The notes beneath the pieces are model-generated. The model ran no database searches. It saw only the letters and a list, made by a program, of their open reading frames with translations, and was not told where the DNA came from. A stretch of DNA of 64,000 nucleotides, taken from the NCBI GenBank assembly GCA_029339195.1, contig JAPTJF010000286.1:17677-81676 (forward strand), in the 5' to 3' direction. Origin of the DNA: Micractinium sp. NFX-FRZ. Its lineage: Eukaryota > Chlorophyta > Trebouxiophyceae > Chlorellales > Chlorellaceae. The position numbers and the translations under genes were made by a program. Below, in pieces: positions 25,065-35,526 of this stretch. Position 1 is the first letter of the stretch. Each line of letters starts with the position of its first letter.

Positions 25065-28000
25065 TCACTCGGCGGGGGACGGGAACAGGGAGAGGCGCAC
25101 TGTGCCAGCGGCCGCACAGGCGAGGCCGGTAGCCACGAGCAGAGCCCCGCTGGTGTAGCTGCCGCTGAAGAGGGCTACCAAGCCTGGGAGGAAGAGAGCC
25201 AGCAGTGCCGCCGTTGTGGCGCCCAGCAGGCTGCAGCAGGGAGGGCGCAAGTTGGGGAGCACGCAGCAGTGGCATGGCCATCGGACATTAGCTTGTTAGT
25301 GCAAGAAGCAATGCACCGTGCCTCACTCACCCACTCAAGAGTCTGCTCCTCTCCCCTCTCCACCCCGCCGCACCTGAACATCCCCCACATGCAGTCTGGC
25401 CCCCTCCCTGCCGGATGCTGCCTGCTTTGCTTTTGCTCTGGCCAGAACTGAACTGAGTGCCTCCCCATCTCCCCACGGTAGTCATGGCACACCTGAGCAG
25501 CCCCCACAGGGAGGTGACCTGCAGGGCTGGCCCCCTCGCTGCCCGATGCTGCTTGCTTTGCTTTCACTCTGCCAGAACTGAGTGCCTCCTCATCTCCCCC
25601 GCATCTACCCATTACATACCTGAGCAGCCCCCACAGAGAGGTGACCTGCAGGCTGGCCCACGCCGCGCCCGCCAGCGCCGCCAGCGTCACCAGGAAGAAG
25701 CCCAGGCCTGGCAGCAGCGGCTGCCAGAAGAGGACGCGCCACAGGGAGTCCCTGCAGGGGCGGGGGCGGGGGTGGGGGTGCGCTTGGAGGGTGCGGGGTG
25801 GAGAGGGGCAGGCAGGCAGGCAGGCAGACAGGCAGGCAGGCAGACATCGTGAGGAGGGCACCAGTGGGCGTCCCTGCCCGCCGGTACATCTTGCACCTGC
25901 CCCAAACACACAGCTGGTGTTGAAAGCTGAGCTTCAGCCTTGTCGAGCTGGTGGGTGAAGGCAAGACGTGCCGCCCGCCCGCCCGCCGGGGCCACCCAGC
26001 CAGCAGCCCAGCAGTGCATGAGGTTCCCTCCCCGCCACTTGCCTGAAGGGCGTCACCAGCAGCGGGAAGCCGGCCAGCAGAGAAATGAGGAAGGCGAGGC
26101 GTACCAGCAGGAAGGCGCCCCTGCCTGCGGCCTCTCCAGCCAGGGACACCAGGGCTTTGGGAGTGAACTCGTTGATCGCATTTGCCTGCAGGGTGGGGGC
26201 AGATGAGGCGCCCCACAACACTGGTGTTGCTGCGTGATGCAAGCTTGGCAGAGTGAAACAATTGTACAGCGATAGAAGTGGGGGTGCCCACTGTAGCGCC
26301 TGCCTGCATGCAAACCATGCAACACTGCGATACAAGCACGGCTGGTGCGCTGTGCCAAAATACGCTGCCACAGCCCACACACCCAGGCGGAAATGGCTGC
26401 AGCATGCATGCCCTGGCCACCTCACCTGCACGCTGCTCCCAAACAGGGCGCAGCAGCAGGCGCCCAGCAGCCCTGCCAGCACAGAGCAGTACAGAAGGGC
26501 AAGCCCGCTGGCGCCGCGTGCGCGGCTGCGCAGGCGGGCGAAGGGGCGCCGCTGGCGAGACTGTGCCTGGAGCGTCTGTGGGGTGGAACGGGTGCAGTGC
26601 AGAGCACAGGTGAGCTGGAGAGGGGGGCAGTGAGCCTGGGGGCAGGCAGGAGGGAGGCTGGCAGGTGCTGTGCACGAGTACGAGATTCGCAGGGGAAATA
26701 ACTCGAGGAGTGTGGGTGGTTAAGAGGCGAGACCGGGTGCTCACACAGGCAGGCGGTGGCTATGCCCTGCATTCCATGCATGTGGGGCAGGGCATATATG
26801 TGGTCAGCGCAGCTCGCTGCCTGGCTTGCCCAGCTCACCACGGGCCTAATGACCAGCAGCACAGGGAGGCTGCGCCCTGGTGTAGCACAGCTTCCCTGCA
26901 GCTCCCAAGCCCCACAACTCACCACGGGGTGCAGCGCCACCTGGCCCAGCATGGTGACCAGCAGCACAGGCGCCACCGCCACCAGCTCCAGCACCCCAGC
27001 AGCCCGGCCACCGCTGCTGCCCCCGCCCAGCAGGCTCCAGTTAGGCCACACTGGGAGGCCCTGAGTGGCGCCCTGGCTGGCGGCGAGCACGGTGAGTGCC
27101 AGGGTGGCGGCAGCTGCCGCACAGGTGGCGGTCACCGCCAGGGCGCTGGTGGCGGCCAGGCGGGAGAGATCCCTGCAGGCAGAGGTGGCACGGCAGCGCA
27201 CAGGGTCTTGGACTGAGCTGCTGCGGTGGTTTCCAGGCCTCCAGTCCAGCCCAGCAAGCCGCTGCGCTGGTGAAAAGGCGACCGGATCGGCCCAGCACGC
27301 TTTCACGTGCCCGAATGGGCAAGGCAGGCAGGTGCTATAGCTTGCCTGAAGAACAGGAGCGGGGCCAGGACCAGCAGCAGCAGCACTCCCAGAGCCGTGG
27401 CGCGGTCGCCGCCCCAGTCGCCCAGCAGGCCGTCTGGCAGGCGGCAGGGGAGGAGAAGGAGAAGGCATGCGGTAGTGGGGTAGAGCAGGCTGGATTTGGC
27501 AGAACCAAGTGCGCTGTGAGGCAGAAGCGCAACCACTGCCTATGCTGCCCTTGCATGTAAAGAGTGCGCTTGCTTTACACTCTGGTCTCTGGCTGCAAGA
27601 GGGCCCATGCCGGCTGCTGTTGGAAAGCAGGCAGCCTTGGCCAGCCTTTAGGCGCCAGCTCACCCGACCCGCTGCCCACGAGGAGATCACCCATCACTAG
27701 CAGGCCTGCCGCCATCATGCCTGCAGTGCAAATAGGTACCCACTGCCACCTTTTTCAGTTTGCACGAGGACTGGGCAAAGCGCAGGGGCGGGGTGGAAAG
27801 GCAGCCCGGACGCAACCGCCGGTGAGTCGCGACCTGCTTGCGCTGGCCCCTCCCCCATACAGGCAGACAGCAGCTACGCACCAAAGCAGTGCAGCGCCAG
27901 CGCGGTGTCTGCCAGCAGGGCGCCAGCAGGGCCCAGCGCAGCGCGTGCCACGTCAGCATAGCAGCTCCAGGGGCGGCCTGCGGGCAAGGGAGGCAGGGCA

Positions 28001-31000
28001 GGGCAGGGCTGGGCGGGGTGGGGCTGGCGGAGACAGAGGGCTATAGTAGCTCAGCAGGCGGCCCTGGGCCTCTCTCACCGGCGCAGGCTCATGGCAACCC
28101 CAACAAATGTGTGCATTCTGCAGCTCTTGCATGCTTGCACCTTGCCCTTGCAGGAGCCACGCCTCCCTGCTTTTCACCTGCCGCTGACCGGGCGCTGACG
28201 AGGACGTGGGAGGAGAGGAAGGAGAGCAGCGTGGCGCCTGCCAGGCTGGCACCGCCCGCCACGAGGCCCATGAGGGCAAAGGCCCGGGGCACCACCACCA
28301 GCCCTGCATGGGTTGCAACGTCAACTGATCACGTCCCACAGGAAGTGCAGGGTGAATCCTGCGTGCACCTCTCGAAGGGGGGCGGTTTCGATGCACACTC
28401 TAGGCAAACTGCCAGGCATCTCGACCTGTGCCTCAGGCACTTGATTCTGGGTGGGCAGAGCAACGTGCCAGCTGCTAGCAGCTAGACAGGCGCAGGTGCA
28501 GGTGGGCAGGCAGCAAGCGGGCAGGGCAGGCAAGTAGGAAGGCAGGGCAGGCAGGCAGCCTGTCCCCACCTGCTCCCAGCATGGAAGACGCCAGCAGCGC
28601 AGCGCCCACCCACACGCTTCCGCTGCCGCGCGCTCCGCCAGCGCCCTGCATGCTCATGCTGCTCAGGCTGCCCGCTTCTTCTTCAGTGTCTGCTGTGTCT
28701 GCTCCTGCCTCGGAGCCCGCCAGCAGTGGCAGGCGCAGAGCCTCGCCGCGCTCCTGGTCAGAAAGGGAGGCGTAGGCCTGCAGCCGTAGCCCCAGAAAGG
28801 CGGCAGGTCAGTGATTCGGCAGCAACCTGAATGGCCGCCTCGGCTCGTTCCTGCCTGGCTAGCTGCCCTCGCATACAAACGCCCATGCACAACCTCAAGC
28901 TGTGACCACGCAGAGACCATCTGTGCCTCCCCACCCCCGCCCCTGGCCACATGCCCCCTCGTCTCCCATCTCACCTCCCGAGGCGACTCAGCCCTGCGAG
29001 AGAAGCGCTCCCTCTTCTCCACAACCTCGGAAGGCAGCCCTCCGATGCTGCCATAGACGCCGTCAGGGGCAGCGTAGCCAGCAGCCCCGGCCGTCAGAAC
29101 TGGCGGGAGCGGGGCTGGGAAGGGGCTGCTGGGGCCGGGGACCGCTGCCGGGCTGGGTGAGACGTCCGGGGAGGTGTTCAGCACAGGCAGCATGTTGAGG
29201 CGCTGGTGGGGTGGCTCCTGATCTCCCTCCTGCCCCACAGGGATGATCTCGTGTGCCGGCACAGGAAGCAGGGCGTTGCGCTGGGGTGACTCCCGACCTG
29301 CCCCTGCCTCCTGCCCGGCAGCGCTGATCTGGGGTACGGGGAGCAGAGTGCTGCGCTGGTGCGCCTCGTGACCTGCCCCCGCCTCCTGCCCGGCAGCGCT
29401 GATCTGGCCCCCGGGCAGCAGGTTGAAGCGCTGGATCGCCTCCACCAACTGGCTGCCAGCGCTGGCCTGGCGCTCACCGCCCTGCCGCAGGCTGGCGCGG
29501 GGAGACACCGAAGCTGCCTCTGCCCCCTGCCCCACACCGCTGATCTGGTGCAAGCCGTCATGCTGCAGGCCGAGGCTGGGGGGCACAGGCGCTGACACAG
29601 GGGGTGGCGGCGCCTGGTGCTCCCAGGGTGAGGAGGGCAGGCCGCGTGGCGACTGCTCAACGTGCTGCGACGGCTGTGAGCGGGGCGACTGCTGCTGGCG
29701 CGGCGACTGCTGCTGGGCGTGCGGCGACTGCTGCTGGTACTCGTGTGAGAGCGGGGAGGGTAAAAACTCTGCAGCTCCCAGGCCCAAGGAGGCGGCACGC
29801 TGCGGCCCGCGCTGCAGGCTGCCCGACGGCTGCCTGTGCGGCGCCAGCAGCAGCTGCGCACTGATGGGGGAGAGGGGCGGGGAGTGGGAGGCGGCCCCTA
29901 CCAGGGGGTCGTGAATTAGGGAAGAGGCAACGCCGGCAAAGTAGCTTCCTGAACTGGCCTCCGGGCCTGCCTCGGGCCTCTCTGCCCAGTCCACCTCCCC
30001 GCCGGGCTGCGCCCAGCTGCCGTCGTCCAGCTGGCGCCAGGCGTGCGCGCTGTGCGTGCTCTGCTGCTGGAAAGCGGACGTCATGCTGCCGCTGCCGCCA
30101 TCCCCGCTGGCGCCACGTGGGCTGTGCCTGGCCAGGCGGGGCCGGCTGGCGATGGGCTGGGGCAGGGAGTGCAGGGGCGGGGGCCAGGGCCCTCTGATCT
30201 CCGTCAGCTGAGGCTCGTTGGCAGAGGAGGAGTGGGGCAGAAGTGGAGCGGGCACCCCCTGTGAGGCACGTGACTCTGCTGCTGACTCCTCCAGCACAGC
30301 AGGCAGAGCGTGCACTGCATGGGCGGGCGGTAAGGCTGCGCCCTCGAAAGTCACGGCCGCCAGCGGCGCCGTCACGCTCACGGCCAGCCGGCTGCGGCGG
30401 TGGGTGGCCGGGAGCCAGCGGGGAGACAGCTCCTCTGCTGCTGGCTGATGCGGTGCCTGCGCCTGCTGCGCGTGCTGCACCTGCTGCGCCTGCTGTTGTA
30501 CCTGCTGCTGCTGCCGGGGCGGGGTAGCCCCCGCCGGCCAGCTGCGCGCCTCTGGCAGACGAGCGGGGGCGGGTGCCGTGGGCGTGATGCCGGGGCTCTG
30601 CTGCCAGGGCAGGCGGGACTGGGCCTCCGCCATCGGGGTGGCGGGGCTGGCAGGGGCGGAGCGCTGCCCAGGTGGGAGCCCAAAGAGGGTCCCCATGGCG
30701 GGACCTGCTGGGGAGGTGGCAGGGGGCAGGCCCTTTGGAGGGCTGCCGGTGGGGCTGGCATGGGGGGCGTGTGGGCCCTCGGGTGAACCATCACGCTGTG
30801 GGCGCCCAACAGAAGCGCCAACGGGCTGCTGTGCCTGCTGTGCTTGCCCTTCTACCTGGCGCTCGCCCGACGCCTGGCTGGCGGGCAGCGCCTGCTGGCT
30901 AGCTGCAGCCAGTGCCCCGGTTTGATCCCCGCGCTCGCCGTGCCCGGTGGCCTCCCCGGGGCGAGGTGGGGGCGGCACTCTCAGCTGCAAGGGCTGGCCT

Positions 31001-32024
31001 CTCGGATCTGACAATGGCGTGGTTGCAGCTGCAGCTGCGGCTGCCTCTTGGGGGCCAGAGGGCGAGCTCCAGCTGCTGCTGGCGCTGCCCCAGCCGCTGT
31101 CGGTGGCAGGCTCGGCTGCCGACCCCACCGACTCGTACTGGCTGCTGTGCGCGCTGTGCACGCTGTGGTCGTCGCTGCTGCTGGCCTCGCCCTCTGCTGC
31201 CTCCTGCTGGTGCAGCTGCCCCTGCCCCTGCCCCTGCCCCTGCCCCTCTGTGCTGCCTACCACGCTCCCTGGCTGCTGCTGCTGCTGTGCATAGTCGTTC
31301 ACTAAGCGCCAGCGAGGGCTGGGGGCTGTGGGGGAGCCGGCTCGAGGGCTGCTTCCCACCATGGGAGAGGGAGGGGCAGTTGAGCCGGGGCGGCTGACGG
31401 GCAGCGGCTGCATGTGGATGATCGCCGCCACCGCCTCCTCCACCTGCGGCGGTAGTTTGCGCGGGGAGGCGAGCAGGCACACGTGTAGCAGGTCAGCCAC
31501 CTGGCCAGCACAGCCGAGGCTGGCTGGAGGCAACCTGCCTGAACACACACATTAATGCGCGGCAAACTGCACTGCGACTGAGTGAACGATGCACTGCTGC
31601 AGGCACATGCCACCGCTGGCATCCACCGCCACGTCCGCCCACGCGGTATGCCGTGCTCACACCAAATTGGCAGTGCCCTTTCCACCCGCACCTGATCAGG
31701 CGGCACGTCCAGCACCACCTCCCGATGAAAGACTAGGTGTGCAGGGCGGCCGCCCGATCCTCCTGCGGTGTCAAACCCTCCTGCGCCGTGACCCTCGGGG
31801 ACGCCCGCCGCGGCCGCCGCTTGCCGCAGCTGCGCCGCAGCCGCAGGCGCGCCAATCTCCAGAAGCCCGGCCTCGGACGCGTCAGAGGCCGTCAGGGAGG
31901 GCTGGCGAAGGCTGACATTTGCCGCTTCTGGCGCTTCTGTGGAGGGCAGCCTCGGAGGGGGGCTGCGGGCTGCACGGGGGGTGTCGACGCTGCTGCCGGG
32001 CTGGGAGGGTTTGCCAGATTCCAT
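25065..32024 (-). CDS. Amino acid/auxin permease-family (SLC38/AVT-like) transporter with very long N-terminal extension
   Basis: Secondary amino-acid carrier, perhaps vacuolar by analogy with plant AVT proteins. Twelve exons join in phase: 32024-31663, 31534-28975, 28777-28570, 28303-28178, 27977-27882, 27720-27664, 27433-27346, 27172-26923, 26575-26426, 26185-26043, 25751-25620, 25230-25065; about 1,445 residues. The last roughly 420 residues form the transporter: TM1 VWVGAALLASSMLGAG then LVVVPRAFALMG is the family signature, followed by further hydrophobic helices ending at SLLGATTAALLALFLPGLV. About 1,020 residues before it are Ser/Pro/Gln/Ala-rich with 25-residue repeats, unlike the short cytosolic N-terminus usual in this family. 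Introns 7 and 10 use GC donors. ATG 32024 is preferred over ATG 32195, which overlaps the upstream gene's poly(A) signal. Fusion of two adjacent genes by my model cannot be excluded, but exon 2 joins exon 3 cleanly in phase. Confidence 0.72.
25807..25845. repeat. CAGG tetranucleotide repeat in transporter intron
   Basis: GGCA/CAGG units repeated about nine times, with one CAGA variant, between exons 10 and 11. Confidence 0.75.
29160..29440 (-). repeat. 25-residue (75-bp) tandem repeats in transporter N-terminal region
   Basis: Units built around LLPVPQISAAGQEAGAG recur with a 75-base spacing (e.g. plus-strand copies starting near 29307 and 29382), with two more diverged units on either side. 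They lie in the disordered extension. Confidence 0.75.
31216..31247 (-). repeat. CCCCTG hexamer run coding Gly-Gln repeats
   Basis: Five CCCCTG units on the plus strand encode GQGQGQGQ in the N-terminal extension of the transporter. Confidence 0.75.
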
Positions 32025-32205
32025 GGAGGCCAAACGTGAGGTCAACGAGGCTGTCTGGTTGGGAAGGGAGATCCGGCCTACACACCCAACTGCCGCCCTG
32101 CGCAGCGGGCGCAGCGGCCGTGGCGCAACATCGCCTCCCGACTGGGCAGCCCCTCCTTCCTGCTGTGCATCTAGCACACAGACCTCTCCTGCCATGGCTA
32201 GTAGT

Positions 32206-32210
32206 TTACA
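32206..32210 (-). terminator. Poly(A) signal TGTAA for the one-pass membrane protein gene
   Basis: TTACA on the plus strand, 271 bases downstream of the stop at 32481. It lies just 11 bases upstream of ATG 32195 of the next gene, which is why the downstream ATG at 32024 was preferred for the transporter. Confidence 0.5.
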
Positions 32211-32480
32211 TCAAAAGCTAGGCGAGGGCTACAGCACCAAGGGATGCAAGGCGAAGTGCATGGTGCGCTCAGGGGTTCAGCACTTCAACAGCCGACATCT
32301 GGCGGCGGCGCTGTTCAGCTCTAGTCAGCTGGCCAGCGTGGGCGGGCGAAGGCATCAAGGGGCCAGACAAAGGAGCCCCTTGATGGGGGCACACAGTGAC
32401 CACGGCATGACTATTCTAAACTGGCATAGGTACATGCATGTGGTGCCGCAGGGCGGCGTAGGTGTAAGCCAGTGCCTGGA

Positions 32481-34125
32481 TCATGCGATCTGGGTGGGCA
32501 TGGGTGCGCCGGGCGCTGCGGCTGGCGGGGGCTGTGCCGCCGCCATCGGCACCTGCTCATAGTAGCACACCACGGGGCCCTGGGCATTCCCGCCTGGCAG
32601 CTGCGCCCGCGCCCTCGTGAATCGCGACAGCCTGGCAACTGCAGGTGGTGGCAGGCGGTCCGGGCAAAGTGGTGTCGGGCGCTTCCAGGCACATGCAGGA
32701 AGCAAGCGGGGCTTAGTTTCTGCTGCCTCTCTCTTGCAACTTGCTCTTCCCCCCGCCACCTCAGCTGGCGCTGCATAGGAGCACACAGTGCAGAGGCGGG
32801 CAGCAGAGCAGGCGCAGCATGGCAGCTTCGCGGCTGGAAGCAGAGCAGGCACAGCATGGCGGCTTCACGGCCGGCAGCAGAGCGGGCAGTGAGCACCTGC
32901 GGCAGTGGTGCTCTCACCCAGAGCAGTACCTATGGTAATGAGCGCCAGAGCCAGCAGGAAACCCATGATCAGTCCCGGTCCAAAGTCGGAGCCGAGAGGG
33001 CAGGTCAGCTCCAGGGGCGTGATGAGACTCACCGGCACCTGCGGCAGAGGGAGGCGGGCCAAGGGGGTTGGGTGAGGGAACAAGGGGGCGTGAGGGGCGC
33101 ACGGAGTCGCACAGGAGGCACAGCCCCTGCAGCCCACCTCCCCGTCCGCAGCGCTCATCCCCCTCCTCACCTTCCGCCCCTCCTCACGCCCCACACCCAG
33201 CATCCGTCCTCTTGCTCGACCTCAAATAAACCCTGTGTGAGAGAAAGAAAGACACGCCCTCCTTACCCCCAGATGCTAGCCCATGTGATGCAGCCCCTGC
33301 GCTCGGAAGTTGTTCAGTCTCACGAGTCCGCCCCACCCTCTACCCCAGCCCCACACCACCACCCCCGCCCCCTGCGGACCTCACCTTGGACCAGTGGAAG
33401 CAGCCCTGCCCCCCGCAGGCACACGTGGTGTAGTTGGTTGTCAAGCAGGGTGGGTTGTGGGCGGCGCCTAGCGGCGACGCGCCGCTGTCAAATAGGGTGA
33501 GCCACACAGAGGTGTCGCTGGTTGTGTAGCTCCCAATCCAGCCCTTCTTCCCTGGCGGGATCCAGTAGAGGTACTCAAGGCAGTACGTCCCCGCCATGGC
33601 CGAGCCGCTGTCCACGGGCGCGGTGAGGGTGCAGGCTGAGGTGTCGGGGTGCCCGGCTGGCACGACGTAGCGCAGCGCAGCGGGCACGACGTGGTTGCAG
33701 CGGTTCCAGACCTTGAGGGTGCCGGTGGGCCAGCCCGAGGTGAGCAGCGAGCGGCGGTCGGCGCTCGGGGCGGGCCTGCGGCAGTGTGGGGCGTGGCGGC
33801 AGGCAGGGCACTGGATGGACAGGCGTTGAGGTAGGGTGCCCACTTGATTTCGTTGACATCTCCTGGCCACTTGGACTCGGGATGGGGGAACCCGTGTTGG
33901 ATGACAAGTCGCCGGCTGGCAGGCGGCGGCAGGCGGGTGGAGCTGCTTGTGCTGCCGCTAGATCGAGACCCGATCGGCAGCGAGGCGCTTCCCTTGGCCT
34001 GACGGCTACCCCCTGCTGTCTTGAGCTCACTTGACCGAGCGGGTGGGGGTCACCTCGCCAGCGAAGCACACGGTGAAGGCCAGTGCTGCGAGGAGGAGGA
34101 GCGAGGGCAAGTGAGCGGACGCCAT
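32481..34125 (-). CDS. Unknown type I membrane protein with Cys-rich lumenal domain
   Basis: I do not recognise the family. Four exons join in phase: 34125-34031, 33775-33385, 33038-32918, 32638-32481; 254 residues. Order: a signal peptide (LPSLLLLAALAFTVCFA), a lumenal or extracellular domain of about 155 residues with paired cysteines (NRCNHV, DTSACTL, TYCLEYLY, NPPCLT and the cluster TTCACGGQGCFHW), then TCPLGSDFGPG, one membrane helix (LIMGFLLALALITIGTAL), a basic stop-transfer stretch (RLSRFTRARAQ) and a Pro/Ala-rich cytosolic tail containing VVCYYEQVPM, whose tyrosines could be a sorting signal. Aromatic and small-residue content (YWIPPGKKGWIGSY) suggests a beta-rich fold. Splice sites are all consensus. 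Confidence 0.7.
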
Positions 34126-35526
34126 CGTGGCTCGTGTGCAGTTGAGGCCATAGGTTGTGGTCTGAACTCATGACAGGCGGATTTGATAGTATTCAGGCAG
34201 TGTACGTTCGTCCAACGCATGCTGTGCCTGCTGGACTTCTCCATGCTGGGCATGAACGCATGTTCTGCCTGCATTTCCTGTTACTTCCCAGCAGCTTGAA
34301 TTAGACAGCCGCGCTACAGTCCTGGTCTGTTGGGCTGTCACGGGCACAGGGCGGTGGTTCTTCTCGGGGAGTTGCCGTTGCGGGTGGCTGGGCCGCCATT
34401 GTCAGCGCCAGCTCGGAGCGGCTCACTGGGCAAGTCCCCTTGCTGAGCTGGCCTTGTTCTGTGACACTGCATCACCACCCTTCTGCGGGGGCGCTAACGT
34501 GTTGACGCCGCTTGCAGCTCTCCTGCTGCCTGCCCCTCCCAATGGCAATTCTCCTGGGCAGGCTTTCAGGTTTGTGCCCTTTTGCACCCACTCCCTTTTG
34601 CACCCATTCTGGTACGGACGTTGTTTTGTTGGTTGACACGAGTGTTGCTTGCACATGCACTACTAAACTACCATAGCTGCGTGGCAGCACGACAGCTGCC
34701 CGCGTGAAGACTTAAGTGAGTGTGTTGCGTGGTGTGGTGTGGTAGGTGGTGTGGGGTTGGGTGCGCCTCGATACGCGTTCATTCAATCAGGTTAGAAGGT
34801 ACGCAGGAGGGGGCGAGGGACGGAGCAAACAGCAAACAGGGTGTGTGGAAGCAAAGCCAGGGAGCAGGGAGAGCAACCAGCGTGCATAAGGGGGGGTGGG
34901 AAGCGGGGGGGGGGACTTGCAACGACAACGCACAAAACTGCAGCAGAGCACACGCAAAATGACCTGCCTGCGAGGGTGAGGCCCTCTGGGGCGCCACGAG
35001 CGGTGGGGGGACGGTGTGTGCTCAAGGGAATGCTGAAGGGAAGAGGCTCATCTGTCCGCAAGGCGTGCCGCCGCCGCCCCTTGGCAGCCGGCGTGCATTG
35101 CATTGCCTCCTCTCGTGGGCACGAGGGACAGGCAAGTCTGCACCGACCGAATACCCCGTCCATGCTCGATTGATTCAACAAAAAAGGTAGGGTCCGTTCC
35201 ATTCCGTGGGGTGGCCGACTCATCGCGCACACCGCAGGCACACGCCCAGCACGCCGCCGCCGCCACAAGTGCGGCAGGCAGGCAGGCAGCGTTCGCCTGC
35301 GGCACGCACACAGCCGGCCAGCTGCTAGCGCCGCGCCGCAGCGGTGGCCAGGCCTCGCTCGCCTCGCTGGCCGGCAGGCATGGGCGCAGCTGTCCGCTGC
35401 GCACCTCGCCCGCCTGCGCCGCTGCGAGAGCTAGCAGGGCCTGGGCCGCAGGGCGCGGCTGCCGCACCAGCCCCTCTTTGCTGGCGAGAACCAGCATGGA
35501 AGAGGGGCTGCCGGGCCTGCCCCTCC
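34126..35526. other. 1.4-kb gap: promoter of the membrane protein gene and H+-PPase 3' region
   Basis: Both flanking genes are on the minus strand. The left part (34126-34700) is less GC-rich and promoter-like; the right part should be the H+-PPase 3' untranslated region. A plus-strand frame at 35103-35534 is Ala/Arg/Ser-rich without family features and was not called. Confidence 0.4.

Noticed and set aside
25370..25665. CRISPR-like spaced repeats
   Set aside because: Only two or three diverged copies, unequal spacing, inside a eukaryotic intron, with no cas genes; better explained as junction duplication.
25605..26744. 379-codon minus-strand frame in the transporter region
   Set aside because: Overlaps the real transporter exons in a different frame; the correctly spliced exons encode clear membrane helices.
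32024..32195. Transporter start at ATG 32195
   Set aside because: It would lie within about 11 bases of the upstream gene's poly(A) signal; the next in-frame ATG at 32024 is more plausible, though not proven.
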